Source of the DNA: Bin87 sp965203195 | GTDB lineage: Bacteria; Chloroflexota; Dehalococcoidia; Lucifugimonadales; UBA3495 | Assembly (NCBI GenBank): GCA_965203195.1 | Contig: OZ241860.1 | Span: 2,604,001 to 2,668,000, forward strand | DNA: 64,000 nt | Direction: 5' to 3' | Shown here: one piece after another, positions 34,952 through 43,143 of the stretch | Position numbering within the stretch: the stretch's first letter is position 1 | How the letters are laid out: each line of letters begins with the position of its first letter | Program-made: the position numbers and the translations under genes | The notes under the pieces: generated by a model | The model's database searches: none | Told to the model about the DNA's origin: nothing | The model's input: the letters and a program-made list of their open reading frames with translations, nothing else

Positions 34952-35896
34952 ATGACCACCATTGAAACCTTTGAGGACATCCTGGCCGCAATGGATCGCG
35001 ACCCGAAGCTGCACGAGGCCCTTCGGCAGCGCATCCTAGACGAGGAGTTCCGGCGGCTGCCGGCCATCGTCCGGGAGTTGCAGGAAGCCGTCGCCCAGCT
35101 GGCCCGAACGTTGCAGGATTTTATGCAGGCTACCAACGAGAGGCTGGCCCGGCTGGAAGCCGGGCAGGCCAAGTTGGAGGCCGGACAGGAGGAACTGCGG
35201 GGCGGGCAGGCCAAGTTGGAGGCCGGGCAAGCCAAGCTGGAGGCCGGGCAGGAGGAACTGCGGGGCGGGCAGGCCAAGTTGGAGGCCGGGCAGGCCAAGC
35301 TGGAAACCGGGCAGGCCAAGCTGGAGGCCGGGCAAGCCAAGCTGGAAACCGGGCAGGAGGAACTGCGGGCCGACCAGTCGGACCTGCGCGCCGGCTTTGG
35401 CCGCATGGAAAAGCGACAGGACACTATGGAGGAGGACATCCGGGTCCTCAAAACCGATATGGCCGAAGTGCGCGGCCAGCTGGTTCCCCTGGCCGCGCGC
35501 CGTATGGTCGGGCGCATCGCCGACGTCACCCAGTCCCGCCGCCCGCGCTGGCTGGATAATACCGACATCATCGACATCTCCGACGATGCCGACACCACCG
35601 ACGTGCCGCCCAACGAACTGGAAAGCTTCCGGGCCATCGACCTGGCCCTGCGCGCCGTTGACAAGAACAGCGCGGGCAAGCAGCAGCAGTATGTCATCAT
35701 CGAGTGTTCCGGCACCATTACCCGCAATGACATTGCCAGAATCGCCCGCAACGCCGAGTATATGACCCGGTTCACCGGGCTGCCGACCAAAGCGGTGGTC
35801 ATCGGCTACACCCTGCCCGACGTGGTTGCCGAGGCCGCCCGCGAACGGTCGGTGCATTGCCTCATCGTCACCAGCAGGTCAACCCGGCCCCGTTAG
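34952..35896 (+). CDS. Coiled-coil protein with C-terminal PD-(D/E)XK-like domain
   Basis: The 314-residue protein has a helical N-terminus, a coiled coil built from heptads AGQAKLE, AGQEELR and TGQAKLE (about residues 66-140), and a C-terminal nuclease-like domain with YVIIECSGTITRNDIARIARNAEYM and KAVVIGYTLPD. The same domain occurs at 20703-21407. Only the Glu of the usual D-ExK set is evident, so catalysis is uncertain. CAGGAG precedes the ATG and TACAAT lies further upstream. It is inserted between the two paralogous lipoprotein peptidases, on the same strand. Confidence 0.72.
   Translation: MTTIETFEDILAAMDRDPKLHEALRQRILDEEFRRLPAIVRELQEAVAQLARTLQDFMQATNERLARLEAGQAKLEAGQEELRGGQAKLEAGQAKLEAGQEELRGGQAKLEAGQAKLETGQAKLEAGQAKLETGQEELRADQSDLRAGFGRMEKRQDTMEEDIRVLKTDMAEVRGQLVPLAARRMVGRIADVTQSRRPRWLDNTDIIDISDDADTTDVPPNELESFRAIDLALRAVDKNSAGKQQQYVIIECSGTITRNDIARIARNAEYMTRFTGLPTKAVVIGYTLPDVVAEAARERSVHCLIVTSRSTRPR
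35146..35372 (+). repeat. 21-nt tandem repeats encoding coiled-coil heptads
   Basis: A 21-base unit (GCCGGGCAGGCCAAGCTGGA and variants) is repeated about ten times with few changes. Near-identity favours replication slippage, so coil length may vary between strains while staying in frame. Confidence 0.85.
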
Positions 35897-35938
35897 CGGG
35901 CGCGCCGGACCCCGACGGTTTAGCCGCTATAGTCACCT

Positions 35939-38314
35939 ATGCCGATCGGTCGCAACACTATGCGCTGCGCCCGCGCCATTGCCCCTTTCCTGGTCCTGGC
36001 GCTGCTGGCCGTTCTGACGGCAGCGGCGTGCGGGACGATAGAGGACATCAGCGGCCTGGACTTGGGCGGCGCGCCGGCGCCGGCAACCCCAACTCCAACG
36101 CCGGATTTGCCGGCCACGATTCAAGCCCTCATATCAGCGCGAGAGGCAGAGCCGGCAACGCCGCCGCCGCCGCCGTCCGGCGCATCGCCATCAACCCCGA
36201 TGCCGGCGACCCTGACGCCATTGCCATCCGCGAGCCCGGCCTCCGCAAGCTCGGCCTCCGTTCCGCCACCGTTGGCAGCGCCAACATTCACGGCGCGCGC
36301 CACGCCCACGCGCCGCCCTACTGACACGCCCCCGGCGCCCACTGCCACGCCGTCGCCGCTGGCCGGACTCAGCAGCGGCGAATGGGTAGCGCATAACGAC
36401 CCGGACACGGCGGCGGTCATCCATAGTCTGCCCTGGATTGCCGACGGCGTCAGCCCGCCGGAGCGGGCGGCGGCGCAGGAATTGGTGTACCTGGCGGCGG
36501 ATCATCCCGATCTGCTCCGGGAGCTGGTGGCCCGCCCCTGGGTTGCCGACGGCATCGACCAACCGGAAAGCGCCGTCATTGAACGCATTGCGGACATTGC
36601 CGATCACGACGCGGCTCTGGCGCATCGCATCGCCGACCTGCCCTGGATAAGAGATGGCGTGGCGCAGCCGGAACCGGGCGCCGTAGAAAGCCTGTATGCC
36701 ATCGCTTACCGGGATGTTACGCTGGCCTACCGGGTTATTGAACTGCCCTGGGCAAAAGACGACATAGAACAGGTTGAGGAAAATGTGATTCAAACTCTGT
36801 ATTACATTGCCGATAGCGATGCGGAGCTGGCCGGGGCTGTGGTAGATTTGGCTTGGGTTGCCGACGGCGTTACGCAGATTGAAAAGAACGCCTTGTCAAC
36901 CCTGTTCTACATTGCCGACGACGCCGTAGCGCTGGCAAGGCGGATTATCAGCCTGCCGTGGGTAGCCGATGGCATTGACGCAGACGAACTGTCCATTGTG
37001 AAAAACATCGGATACATTGCTAATGATGATGCGGCTTTGGCCGCTCGTGTGGTCGCTATGCCCTGGTTTACCGACGGCGTAACCGGGGACGAAAGCGATA
37101 TAGTTGACACTATCGGCAGTATCGCTAATTCGGATGCGGCGCTGGCCGGCCAGATCGTCAATCTGGCGTGGCTGGCCGACGGCATTACGGCCGCCGAAGT
37201 TGCCGCCATCGCAAACCTGCACTACATCGCCTATGACCACGCGCCGCTGGCGAAGCAGGTCGCCGCTATGCCCTGGTTCGCCGATGACATCAGCGCCGAT
37301 GATAATGTCATTGTGGACAATCTAGGCTACATTGCCGATGTGGACGCGGCGCTGGCCGGGCGCATTGTCAGTATGCCTTTTCTGGCGACTCTGGAACCCG
37401 CCGATGCCGTCGCGGTGGAATCCCTCGGCCACCTGGCCTATTTTGACGCGCCGGTTTTCCGGCAGGTTATGTCCCATCCCACCCTGCGCGCCGGCATCAA
37501 CGACCGGTGGGCCGGCATTGTTGCTACCCTCTCCGGCGTCAGCGAAGTTAACCCGGCCCTGATTGACACTCTGCTTGACCCGCAGCGGGTTACGATGGAA
37601 CGGCGCGCTATTGCCTTGCCTCTGTCGGGCAGCGTTGATCTGGCGGTTATCCGCACCGGGCCGGGCGCCAGGCGCAGCATTGATTTGCTGGAGCACAGTG
37701 TCCGCAGCGCCGAGATGTTTATGGACGAACCTCTGCCAACTAACTATGTCGCTCTGCTTTTTGAAAACGCCGTATCGGGATCCTCCGCCGGAACTAATTT
37801 CACCACTCACATTGCGGCCCGCCCGCGCTACGATGTGGACGATGGCAGCCGGGATGCCGAATTCGCCGGCCATCTCATTGCCCACGAGGTGGCGCATTAT
37901 TACTGGAACCACGGCGTGGACTGGGTTGACGAGGGGGCGGCGGATTTGATGGCGTCCATTTCGGAGCGCTCCCGCATCGGCGCGCCGGTGGAGATCACCA
38001 ACCCGCCCTGCGACTATGCCGACAGCATCGCCGCGCTGGAACGCCTTGACGCTAGAGACGCTGATGTCTTTGACTGCAACTATGCCCTGGGGGAGCGGTT
38101 TTTCCTGTCGCTGTACCGCAGCATTGGCGACGACGCCTTTCGGCAGGGGTTTCGCCGGCTTTACCTGATGGCGCAGGTTGAGGATGATGACGATGATTAC
38201 GCCGGTACGGCGGTAGGCATCGGACACATCAGAGAGGCGTTCCAGCATAGCGCGGCCGGCCTGAATGCCGTAATCGCCCGCTGGTACGACGGGACATCGT
38301 CGGATGGGGGATAG
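35939..38314 (+). CDS. Secreted lipoprotein metallopeptidase with ~35-residue helical repeats
   Basis: The 791-residue protein has a signal sequence ending LTAAAC, a Pro/Thr/Ala linker to ~150, and about eleven ~35-residue repeats of the type LPWVADGID..E...L.YIA..DAALA (about 150-535). The zinc peptidase core follows: HEVAHYY (~648) and Glu in DWVDEGAADL, then CNYALGERFFLSLYR as in the upstream paralogue. The helical repeats resemble short alpha-solenoid units. ATG at 35939 is five bases after TATAGT; ATG at 35960 is an alternative start that keeps the signal peptide. Substrate unknown. Confidence 0.82.
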   Translation: MPIGRNTMRCARAIAPFLVLALLAVLTAAACGTIEDISGLDLGGAPAPATPTPTPDLPATIQALISAREAEPATPPPPPSGASPSTPMPATLTPLPSASPASASSASVPPPLAAPTFTARATPTRRPTDTPPAPTATPSPLAGLSSGEWVAHNDPDTAAVIHSLPWIADGVSPPERAAAQELVYLAADHPDLLRELVARPWVADGIDQPESAVIERIADIADHDAALAHRIADLPWIRDGVAQPEPGAVESLYAIAYRDVTLAYRVIELPWAKDDIEQVEENVIQTLYYIADSDAELAGAVVDLAWVADGVTQIEKNALSTLFYIADDAVALARRIISLPWVADGIDADELSIVKNIGYIANDDAALAARVVAMPWFTDGVTGDESDIVDTIGSIANSDAALAGQIVNLAWLADGITAAEVAAIANLHYIAYDHAPLAKQVAAMPWFADDISADDNVIVDNLGYIADVDAALAGRIVSMPFLATLEPADAVAVESLGHLAYFDAPVFRQVMSHPTLRAGINDRWAGIVATLSGVSEVNPALIDTLLDPQRVTMERRAIALPLSGSVDLAVIRTGPGARRSIDLLEHSVRSAEMFMDEPLPTNYVALLFENAVSGSSAGTNFTTHIAARPRYDVDDGSRDAEFAGHLIAHEVAHYYWNHGVDWVDEGAADLMASISERSRIGAPVEITNPPCDYADSIAALERLDARDADVFDCNYALGERFFLSLYRSIGDDAFRQGFRRLYLMAQVEDDDDDYAGTAVGIGHIREAFQHSAAGLNAVIARWYDGTSSDGG

Positions 38315-38326
38315 TCGGACAGAGTT

Positions 38327-38413
38327 ATGCCGCCCGGTCGCAGCGCTATGCGCTATGCCCGCGCCATTGCCTTGGTCCTGGCGCTGCTGGCCGTTGTGAC
38401 GGCGGCGGCGTAA
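38327..38413 (+). pseudogene. Signal-peptide-only remnant of a third lipoprotein peptidase
   Basis: Twenty-eight codons beginning MPPGRSAMRYARAIALVLAL closely repeat the first residues of the protein at 35939 (MPIGRNTMRCARAIAPFLVL) and end VVTAAA followed by TAA just where the lipobox Cys would be. The rest of the gene is absent. It lies immediately upstream of an unrelated surface-protein gene. Confidence 0.7.
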
Positions 38414-38420
38414 TGGAGAT

Positions 38421-38462
38421 TTGCCGATAGCGCGGCGGGTGTAGTATAATGCAATGCATTGC
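38421..38462 (+). promoter_or_regulatory. Promoter with adjacent perfect 12-bp palindrome
   Basis: TTGCCG (38421-38426) and consensus TATAAT (38445-38450) are 18 bases apart. Directly after the -10, at 38451-38462, lies GCAATGCATTGC, a perfect palindrome overlapping the expected start site and therefore a likely repressor operator. Confidence 0.65.
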
Positions 38463-38480
38463 GCAGGAGGGTTATCGCCA

Positions 38481-40799
38481 ATGGGACAGCAGATCTATCG
38501 GTTCCGTAAGGCATCATCCCTGGCTACGCTGGCGTTGCTCGTTGCCGCGCTGGCCATCGCCGGCTCCCTGTTTGCCGCCCCGCCGGACGCCGCCGGTCAG
38601 AGCAGCCAAAGCAGCCCTTGCCGCAAAGAAATCAATACGGCCTACCATGGCGGCAAAGGTATGCCGTATTTCACGGGCATCCCCAACGCCGAATCCTACG
38701 AGCCTGCCACCGAGGTGGACGGCAAGGACACGGTGGTCCGCAACCTGCTCGCTGTGGACAACGCATCGGAAACGGCCAGTTGCGACTGGCGGGTAACCAG
38801 CAAAAGTGTCGATTGGGTAACGCTGGATTCCGAAAGCGGGTCACTGAGCCCTGGCAACGACCAACTCATCCGCGTCAGTATCAATTCAAACGCCAGAAGC
38901 CTGAACCCTGGCAAGTACAAGGCCAGGATCCAGTTCCAGCTGGGCCCTGCGGCCGATAAATGGAACGGCTATGCTTGGGTCACCCTGGAAATCCTGGACG
39001 AGTGCTACATCAAGGTAAAGGATGCCGAACGCCTGGATATACGGGAGGGCGGGCGCGCCGTCAGTTGGGAAGGCACTATGGGACGGACACAATCCGATAG
39101 CCTGGTACACCGCATCGTAGTCTGGAACTCCAGCAACTCCCGGTGCCGACTGTCGGCAGATGTGGACACGCTCTCAAGCCGGCGCTGGCTGGATGCCGAG
39201 TTTGAAGGTGAAGGAGAAACCGTCATCGGCAAGGGTGATACCGCCAACCTGATCCTGTCCGCCAACGAGCGCTGGAACAACCTGAATCCGGGCAAGCACC
39301 GGGCGTCAATCACCATTCGCGACGCCATCAGCGGCGCAGAACGCCATCTGTACGCCGAGCTGACCGCCGAAAACGAACCCTGCCAGCTGGCCAACGCCAG
39401 TGAAACCAGCCTGCGCTTTGAGGCCGTCGCCCGCTCCGTAAAACCTCAGGCAATCCCGATCGCCCTGGAAAACCGGGGCGTAGAGGCCTGCGACTGGCAG
39501 GTCAAGGGCAGTCCGGACTGGCTGGAAGTCGACCCAAGCGAAGGAGAGGTCTGGGGCAACGGTGGCCGGAAATCCGTTGACATCAAAATCAAAGCCGCCG
39601 ACGCCAACGGACTCCCGTCCAGCCCCGGAGAAGGCCAACCCCACACGGACAGCATCGTTTTTTCCTACCTCGTCAGGGGCATCCCCAAATCACTGACCGT
39701 CCCGGTAGATCTGCATCTCGCCAAGCCGCCCTGCGACCTACAGACGCACACTCCGGAGGATATGCTAATCTCCTATACCCCCGGTGAAACCATTAACTCC
39801 GAGCTGCATCACTTGACAATCGAGGCGAGCAACGCCCCCGACAGCCAAGAGTGCCACTATAACCTCGAACTGCCCGACTGGCTGGAAAGCGATGACAGCG
39901 AAGGCGTCATCCCGGAGGGCGAAAGCCGCGAAATCACTGTCAAATTAAAGGCAGACACCCCGGAAGCCCAGGCCGCGAAGCAGACTTACCAGCGCGACAT
40001 CACCTTTGCCGTGGCTGGCGCTGCCGACACGGAAGTGCCGGTCACACTGGAAACTGGTTGCCCGGTGCAAGAAGCCTGCGCTTACCTGCACACCACCCAT
40101 ACTGAAATCCATGTTGGTGATTCCGCGAAAATGACCTATGCCGTCAGCAGTCCGCTCAACACAGACGTCATTGTCCGGCTGACACTGGAGTTGCCTTCCG
40201 GATGGTCAATGGACGGGGAAGGCTTCGCCGACAAATGCAGTGGCATCTGCACCGCTAACCACGAAGTGCTGGCAGGAGACCAGAAGTCGATCGAAATTGT
40301 CGCCTACCCCAATCATCCCGGCCAATTCGTCCTGACCGGACGCGCGGAATACAACCGTAGGGAGAACGGTCGCTTCGTACCCTACGCCCACTCCCAGGAC
40401 GCCGTCACCATCACAGTACATGAGCGGGAATCCGGAGGGCAACCTGCGCGCAACACGCCGACCCCGACGCGAACCCCCACACCAACAGCGACGCCAATCC
40501 CGACCCCGACGGCAACGCCCGTTCCTCCTGTGGCCGCAGTGCTGCCGCCCCAAGCGCCATCCGCGCCTCTGTCGACGCCTAACAACGGCCAGGACTGGTC
40601 GCGCACCGACTGGCTGCTGGCCGGAGTAATCGGAAGCGGGGTCCTGGTGTTTATCGCATTGGTGATCATCGTGGGCATCGTCCTGTATCTGTTTTTGCGC
40701 CCCCGGCGGCAAAGGCCGGCCGTCCCCCCAACTTCGCAACGGAGGCCGCCGCCGGGCCAATCGTCGGCCCGCCCCGCCACGCCCAATCAACGCCGCTAA
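38481..40799 (+). CDS. Membrane-anchored surface protein with BACON-like domains
   Basis: The 772-residue protein has an N-terminal signal/anchor, then about four BACON-like beta-sandwich domains, each with a Cys-x-Trp style core such as CDWRVTSKSVDWVTLDSESG and CDWQVKGSPDWLEVDPSEG. A distinct ~110-residue domain (CAYLHTTHTEIHVGD to RAEYNRR) is shared with the next protein. A PTPTRTPTPT linker, a C-terminal membrane helix (GVLVFIALVIIVGIVLYLFL) and a basic tail complete it. The domains should face outward. BACON domains often bind glycans or mediate domain contacts. The ATG at 38481 follows AGGAGG at 10 bases. Confidence 0.8.
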   Translation: MGQQIYRFRKASSLATLALLVAALAIAGSLFAAPPDAAGQSSQSSPCRKEINTAYHGGKGMPYFTGIPNAESYEPATEVDGKDTVVRNLLAVDNASETASCDWRVTSKSVDWVTLDSESGSLSPGNDQLIRVSINSNARSLNPGKYKARIQFQLGPAADKWNGYAWVTLEILDECYIKVKDAERLDIREGGRAVSWEGTMGRTQSDSLVHRIVVWNSSNSRCRLSADVDTLSSRRWLDAEFEGEGETVIGKGDTANLILSANERWNNLNPGKHRASITIRDAISGAERHLYAELTAENEPCQLANASETSLRFEAVARSVKPQAIPIALENRGVEACDWQVKGSPDWLEVDPSEGEVWGNGGRKSVDIKIKAADANGLPSSPGEGQPHTDSIVFSYLVRGIPKSLTVPVDLHLAKPPCDLQTHTPEDMLISYTPGETINSELHHLTIEASNAPDSQECHYNLELPDWLESDDSEGVIPEGESREITVKLKADTPEAQAAKQTYQRDITFAVAGAADTEVPVTLETGCPVQEACAYLHTTHTEIHVGDSAKMTYAVSSPLNTDVIVRLTLELPSGWSMDGEGFADKCSGICTANHEVLAGDQKSIEIVAYPNHPGQFVLTGRAEYNRRENGRFVPYAHSQDAVTITVHERESGGQPARNTPTPTRTPTPTATPIPTPTATPVPPVAAVLPPQAPSAPLSTPNNGQDWSRTDWLLAGVIGSGVLVFIALVIIVGIVLYLFLRPRRQRPAVPPTSQRRPPPGQSSARPATPNQRR

Positions 40800-40888
40800 T
40801 TTTGAGGCCGCTTTCCAAGTCACCGCGCCAATAGTGGCGTGTGCCATCAACCGCCAACCGCCCGCCGCAAAAGGGAGCAACGCGCCTT

Positions 40889-42016
40889 ATGACTACGAAT
40901 AAAAACAATGTACCGATGGCCCAGCGCCGCGGTTTCCGCATCGCAATGGCGGCGTTCCTGGCCGTCCTGCCGGCGGTGGCCGCCATTCTGCTGGGGCCGC
41001 TTTCTTTCGCTCCGGGCGTGTCGGCCCAGCAACCGACGCCCACGCCGCCGGTAGTTGTCGAGCCCACGCCGACCAACACGCCGGTTCCCACCAATACGCC
41101 TCTGCCCACCAACACGCCCGTGCCGACCAACACACCGTTGCCCACCAACACGCCATTGCCGACCAACACGCCCGTGCCCACCTGGACGCCCGTGCCCACC
41201 TGGACGCCGGAGCCCACTGCCACCCCGCCGCCCACCGCGACTCCGGTGCCGACCAACACCCCTGTTCCGGTGCAACAGCATACTGCGCCCGGCGGTACGG
41301 TGTTCATCAACTGCGGACGCGGCGAACCCTGCATTGACCTGCACAGCAGCCACACGGACATCACCGTGGATGACACGGCATTGCTGTCCTTCTCCCTCTC
41401 CAACGGCCTGGCCAAGCCCAGAATGCTGGCCCGGCTGACGCTGGAACTGCCTTCGGGCTGGTCTATGGACGGTGAAGGTTTCGCCAACAAGTGCAGCGGC
41501 CTCTGCACGGCCAACCACGAAATCGCCACCGGCGACCAGCAGTATATTGAGGTAACCGCTTACCCGAACCACACGGGCGTGTTCCGGCTGGAAGGGCGCG
41601 TGGAGTTCGTGTATGACGGCGAAACCGAATCCCAGTTTGTGACCCAGGATGTACGGGTAAATGTTCACGCCGGCAGCGGCGGCAACGAGAACCGGTCCCA
41701 ACCTCTGCCTACTTCCCCGCCGCAGCCGGTCGCTACGGCGGCGCCCGCCGCCCCGGTAGCCGCCGCCCCGGCAGCTCCCGCCGCTCCGGCACAGGCTCCG
41801 GCAGCGCCCGCCGCCGCCGCTCCGGCGCAACCCGCCGCCCCGGCGGGTGGTGGCGGACAAGCTCCGCAGCCGGCGGTGGGTGTCACCGGCACCGGCGGCT
41901 GTTTGGCCCCCGACCCCAATGACGCCGGCGTGGTTGACCCCACCCTGTTGCTGGCGGGGCTGCTGCTGCCGGCCGGCATCCTGGCCCGGTGGGGCATTTC
42001 CCGCCGCCGGCGGTAG
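40889..42016 (+). CDS. Surface protein with PTNTP repeats and C-terminal anchor
   Basis: The 375-residue protein has a signal peptide (to about residue 50, SFAPGVSAQQ) and a stretch of degenerate six-residue PTNTPL/PTNTPV repeats to ~130. The same ~110-residue domain as in the upstream protein follows (CIDLHSSHTDITVDD, LPSGWSMDGEGFANKCSG, CTANHEIATGDQQYIEV). An Ala/Pro linker and a C-terminal anchor (VDPTLLLAGLLLPAGILARWG) with RRRR complete it. The C-terminus resembles sorting signals (helix plus Arg cluster) but has no LPxTG. AGGGAG precedes the ATG. Probably a ligand-binding or adhesive partner of the preceding protein. Confidence 0.78.
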   Translation: MTTNKNNVPMAQRRGFRIAMAAFLAVLPAVAAILLGPLSFAPGVSAQQPTPTPPVVVEPTPTNTPVPTNTPLPTNTPVPTNTPLPTNTPLPTNTPVPTWTPVPTWTPEPTATPPPTATPVPTNTPVPVQQHTAPGGTVFINCGRGEPCIDLHSSHTDITVDDTALLSFSLSNGLAKPRMLARLTLELPSGWSMDGEGFANKCSGLCTANHEIATGDQQYIEVTAYPNHTGVFRLEGRVEFVYDGETESQFVTQDVRVNVHAGSGGNENRSQPLPTSPPQPVATAAPAAPVAAAPAAPAAPAQAPAAPAAAAPAQPAAPAGGGGQAPQPAVGVTGTGGCLAPDPNDAGVVDPTLLLAGLLLPAGILARWGISRRRR

Positions 42017-42446
42017 CCTAGCCAGCCCGTCCGTCCGCCGCGGTCTGTTCCACCCGCGCCGCCCGGCCTGCCAGGCACGGGCGGCGCGGGCGGCCGTACC
42101 ACGTTACGCCGGCGGCGTTCAGCGGGCTTGCCATCGACCCGCCGCGGGGCGTTCCCTAGGTGCCCGGCCGCCATTGGTTTATGTGTACGAAAGCGGGCGC
42201 AAGGTGCGGAAGTGGCGTTTGAGGTTGCGCCATAGGCCGTACTATGCTACTATTGACGCCAGCGGGGTATGCTTACCACGGCCGAGGGAAGCGTAGCCGT
42301 CAAGACAAGTACACTGTCGGAGCAGGAGCCTCTGATTTGAACGGTAGCAACCGAAAGCCGGTCATGACAACGGCATTTATGTCTTATGCCAAGCCGGCGC
42401 GCTATGCTACAATCAAGCGACATTGCCAATTTTCGCGGGAGGGAAA
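42017..42446. other. Intergenic stretch with a 3' remnant of a peptidase lipoprotein gene
   Basis: Positions 42193-42235 (GCGGGCGCAAGGTGCGGAAG... to TAG) match the last ~45 bases of the lipoprotein peptidase gene ending at 34902, with two single-base deletions. The similarity continues weakly to the downstream CTA(C/T)(A/T)ATTGAC. A -10-like TACAAT at 42408-42413 may serve the toxin-antitoxin pair. No intact gene is seen. Confidence 0.55.
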
Positions 42447-42728
42447 ATGATTATTAACTATCACGACAGGGAAACTCGGTATGTATTTGAGCGTGTGCAC
42501 GTTGCCCGGCTTTCAATGGGGCTACAGCGTCAGGCGCAACGGAAGCTGGTTATGCTGAACAATGCCACTACTGTGAATGACCTGTCAGCGCCGCCCGGCA
42601 ATCGCTTGGAACGGCTATCCGGCGACCGCTCCGGCCAGTACAGCATACGCGTTAACGACCAATGGCGCATTTGCTTCCGGTGGGAGAATGGCAACGCCAG
42701 CGAGGTAGAATTGGTTGACTATCATTGA
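42447..42728 (+). CDS. higB: HigB/RelE-type toxin
   Basis: The 93-residue protein has the HigB-like pattern: AQRKLVMLNNATTVNDLSAPPGNRLERLSG, then YSIRVNDQWRICFRW, with the family's core basic and aromatic residues. Such toxins cleave mRNA on the ribosome. The ATG follows GGGAGGG. The antitoxin gene starts 3 bases after the stop, the toxin-first order typical of higBA. Confidence 0.92.
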   Translation: MIINYHDRETRYVFERVHVARLSMGLQRQAQRKLVMLNNATTVNDLSAPPGNRLERLSGDRSGQYSIRVNDQWRICFRWENGNASEVELVDYH

Positions 42729-42731
42729 AAT

Positions 42732-43079
42732 ATGGACGAGGATGCAAAAATGAACCTGACCATAATGGATACGCCGGGGGCAGAGTTTCCGCCGGTGCAT
42801 CCCGGCGAAGTCCTGAACGAGGAATTCCTGCTGCCGCTGGGCATCAGCCCGCGCCGCCTGGCGCGGGCCATCGGCATCGATCCCCGTCGCATCAATGCCA
42901 TAACGCAGGGGCGACGAGCCGTTACCGCCGATATGGCGTTGCTGCTCGGTCGTTTTTTCGGCAACAGCCCAGCCTTCTGGATGGGGCTGCAAAGCCAGTA
43001 CGACCTGGAAACAGCCCTGGACCGGATGGGCGAAAAACTCGGCCAAGTGAAAGCGCACCAGGCGGTGGCTCCCCCATAA
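42732..43079 (+). CDS. higA: HigA-type antitoxin (XRE HTH)
   Basis: The 115-residue protein has HPGEVLNEEFLLPLGISPRRLARAIGI followed by the second helix of an XRE-like HTH (RRINAITQGRRAVTADMALLL) and FGNSPAFWMGLQSQYDL, a signature of HigA antitoxins. It should bind HigB and repress the operon. The first ATG is used here; an in-frame ATG 6 codons later is possible. Confidence 0.93.
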   Translation: MDEDAKMNLTIMDTPGAEFPPVHPGEVLNEEFLLPLGISPRRLARAIGIDPRRINAITQGRRAVTADMALLLGRFFGNSPAFWMGLQSQYDLETALDRMGEKLGQVKAHQAVAPP

Positions 43080-43143
43080 TGCGCCTGTTCCAACGGTGCC
43101 ACCCGCCCCCGGCAGGCCGGGCGGCGCGGCCGATATTATGCCC

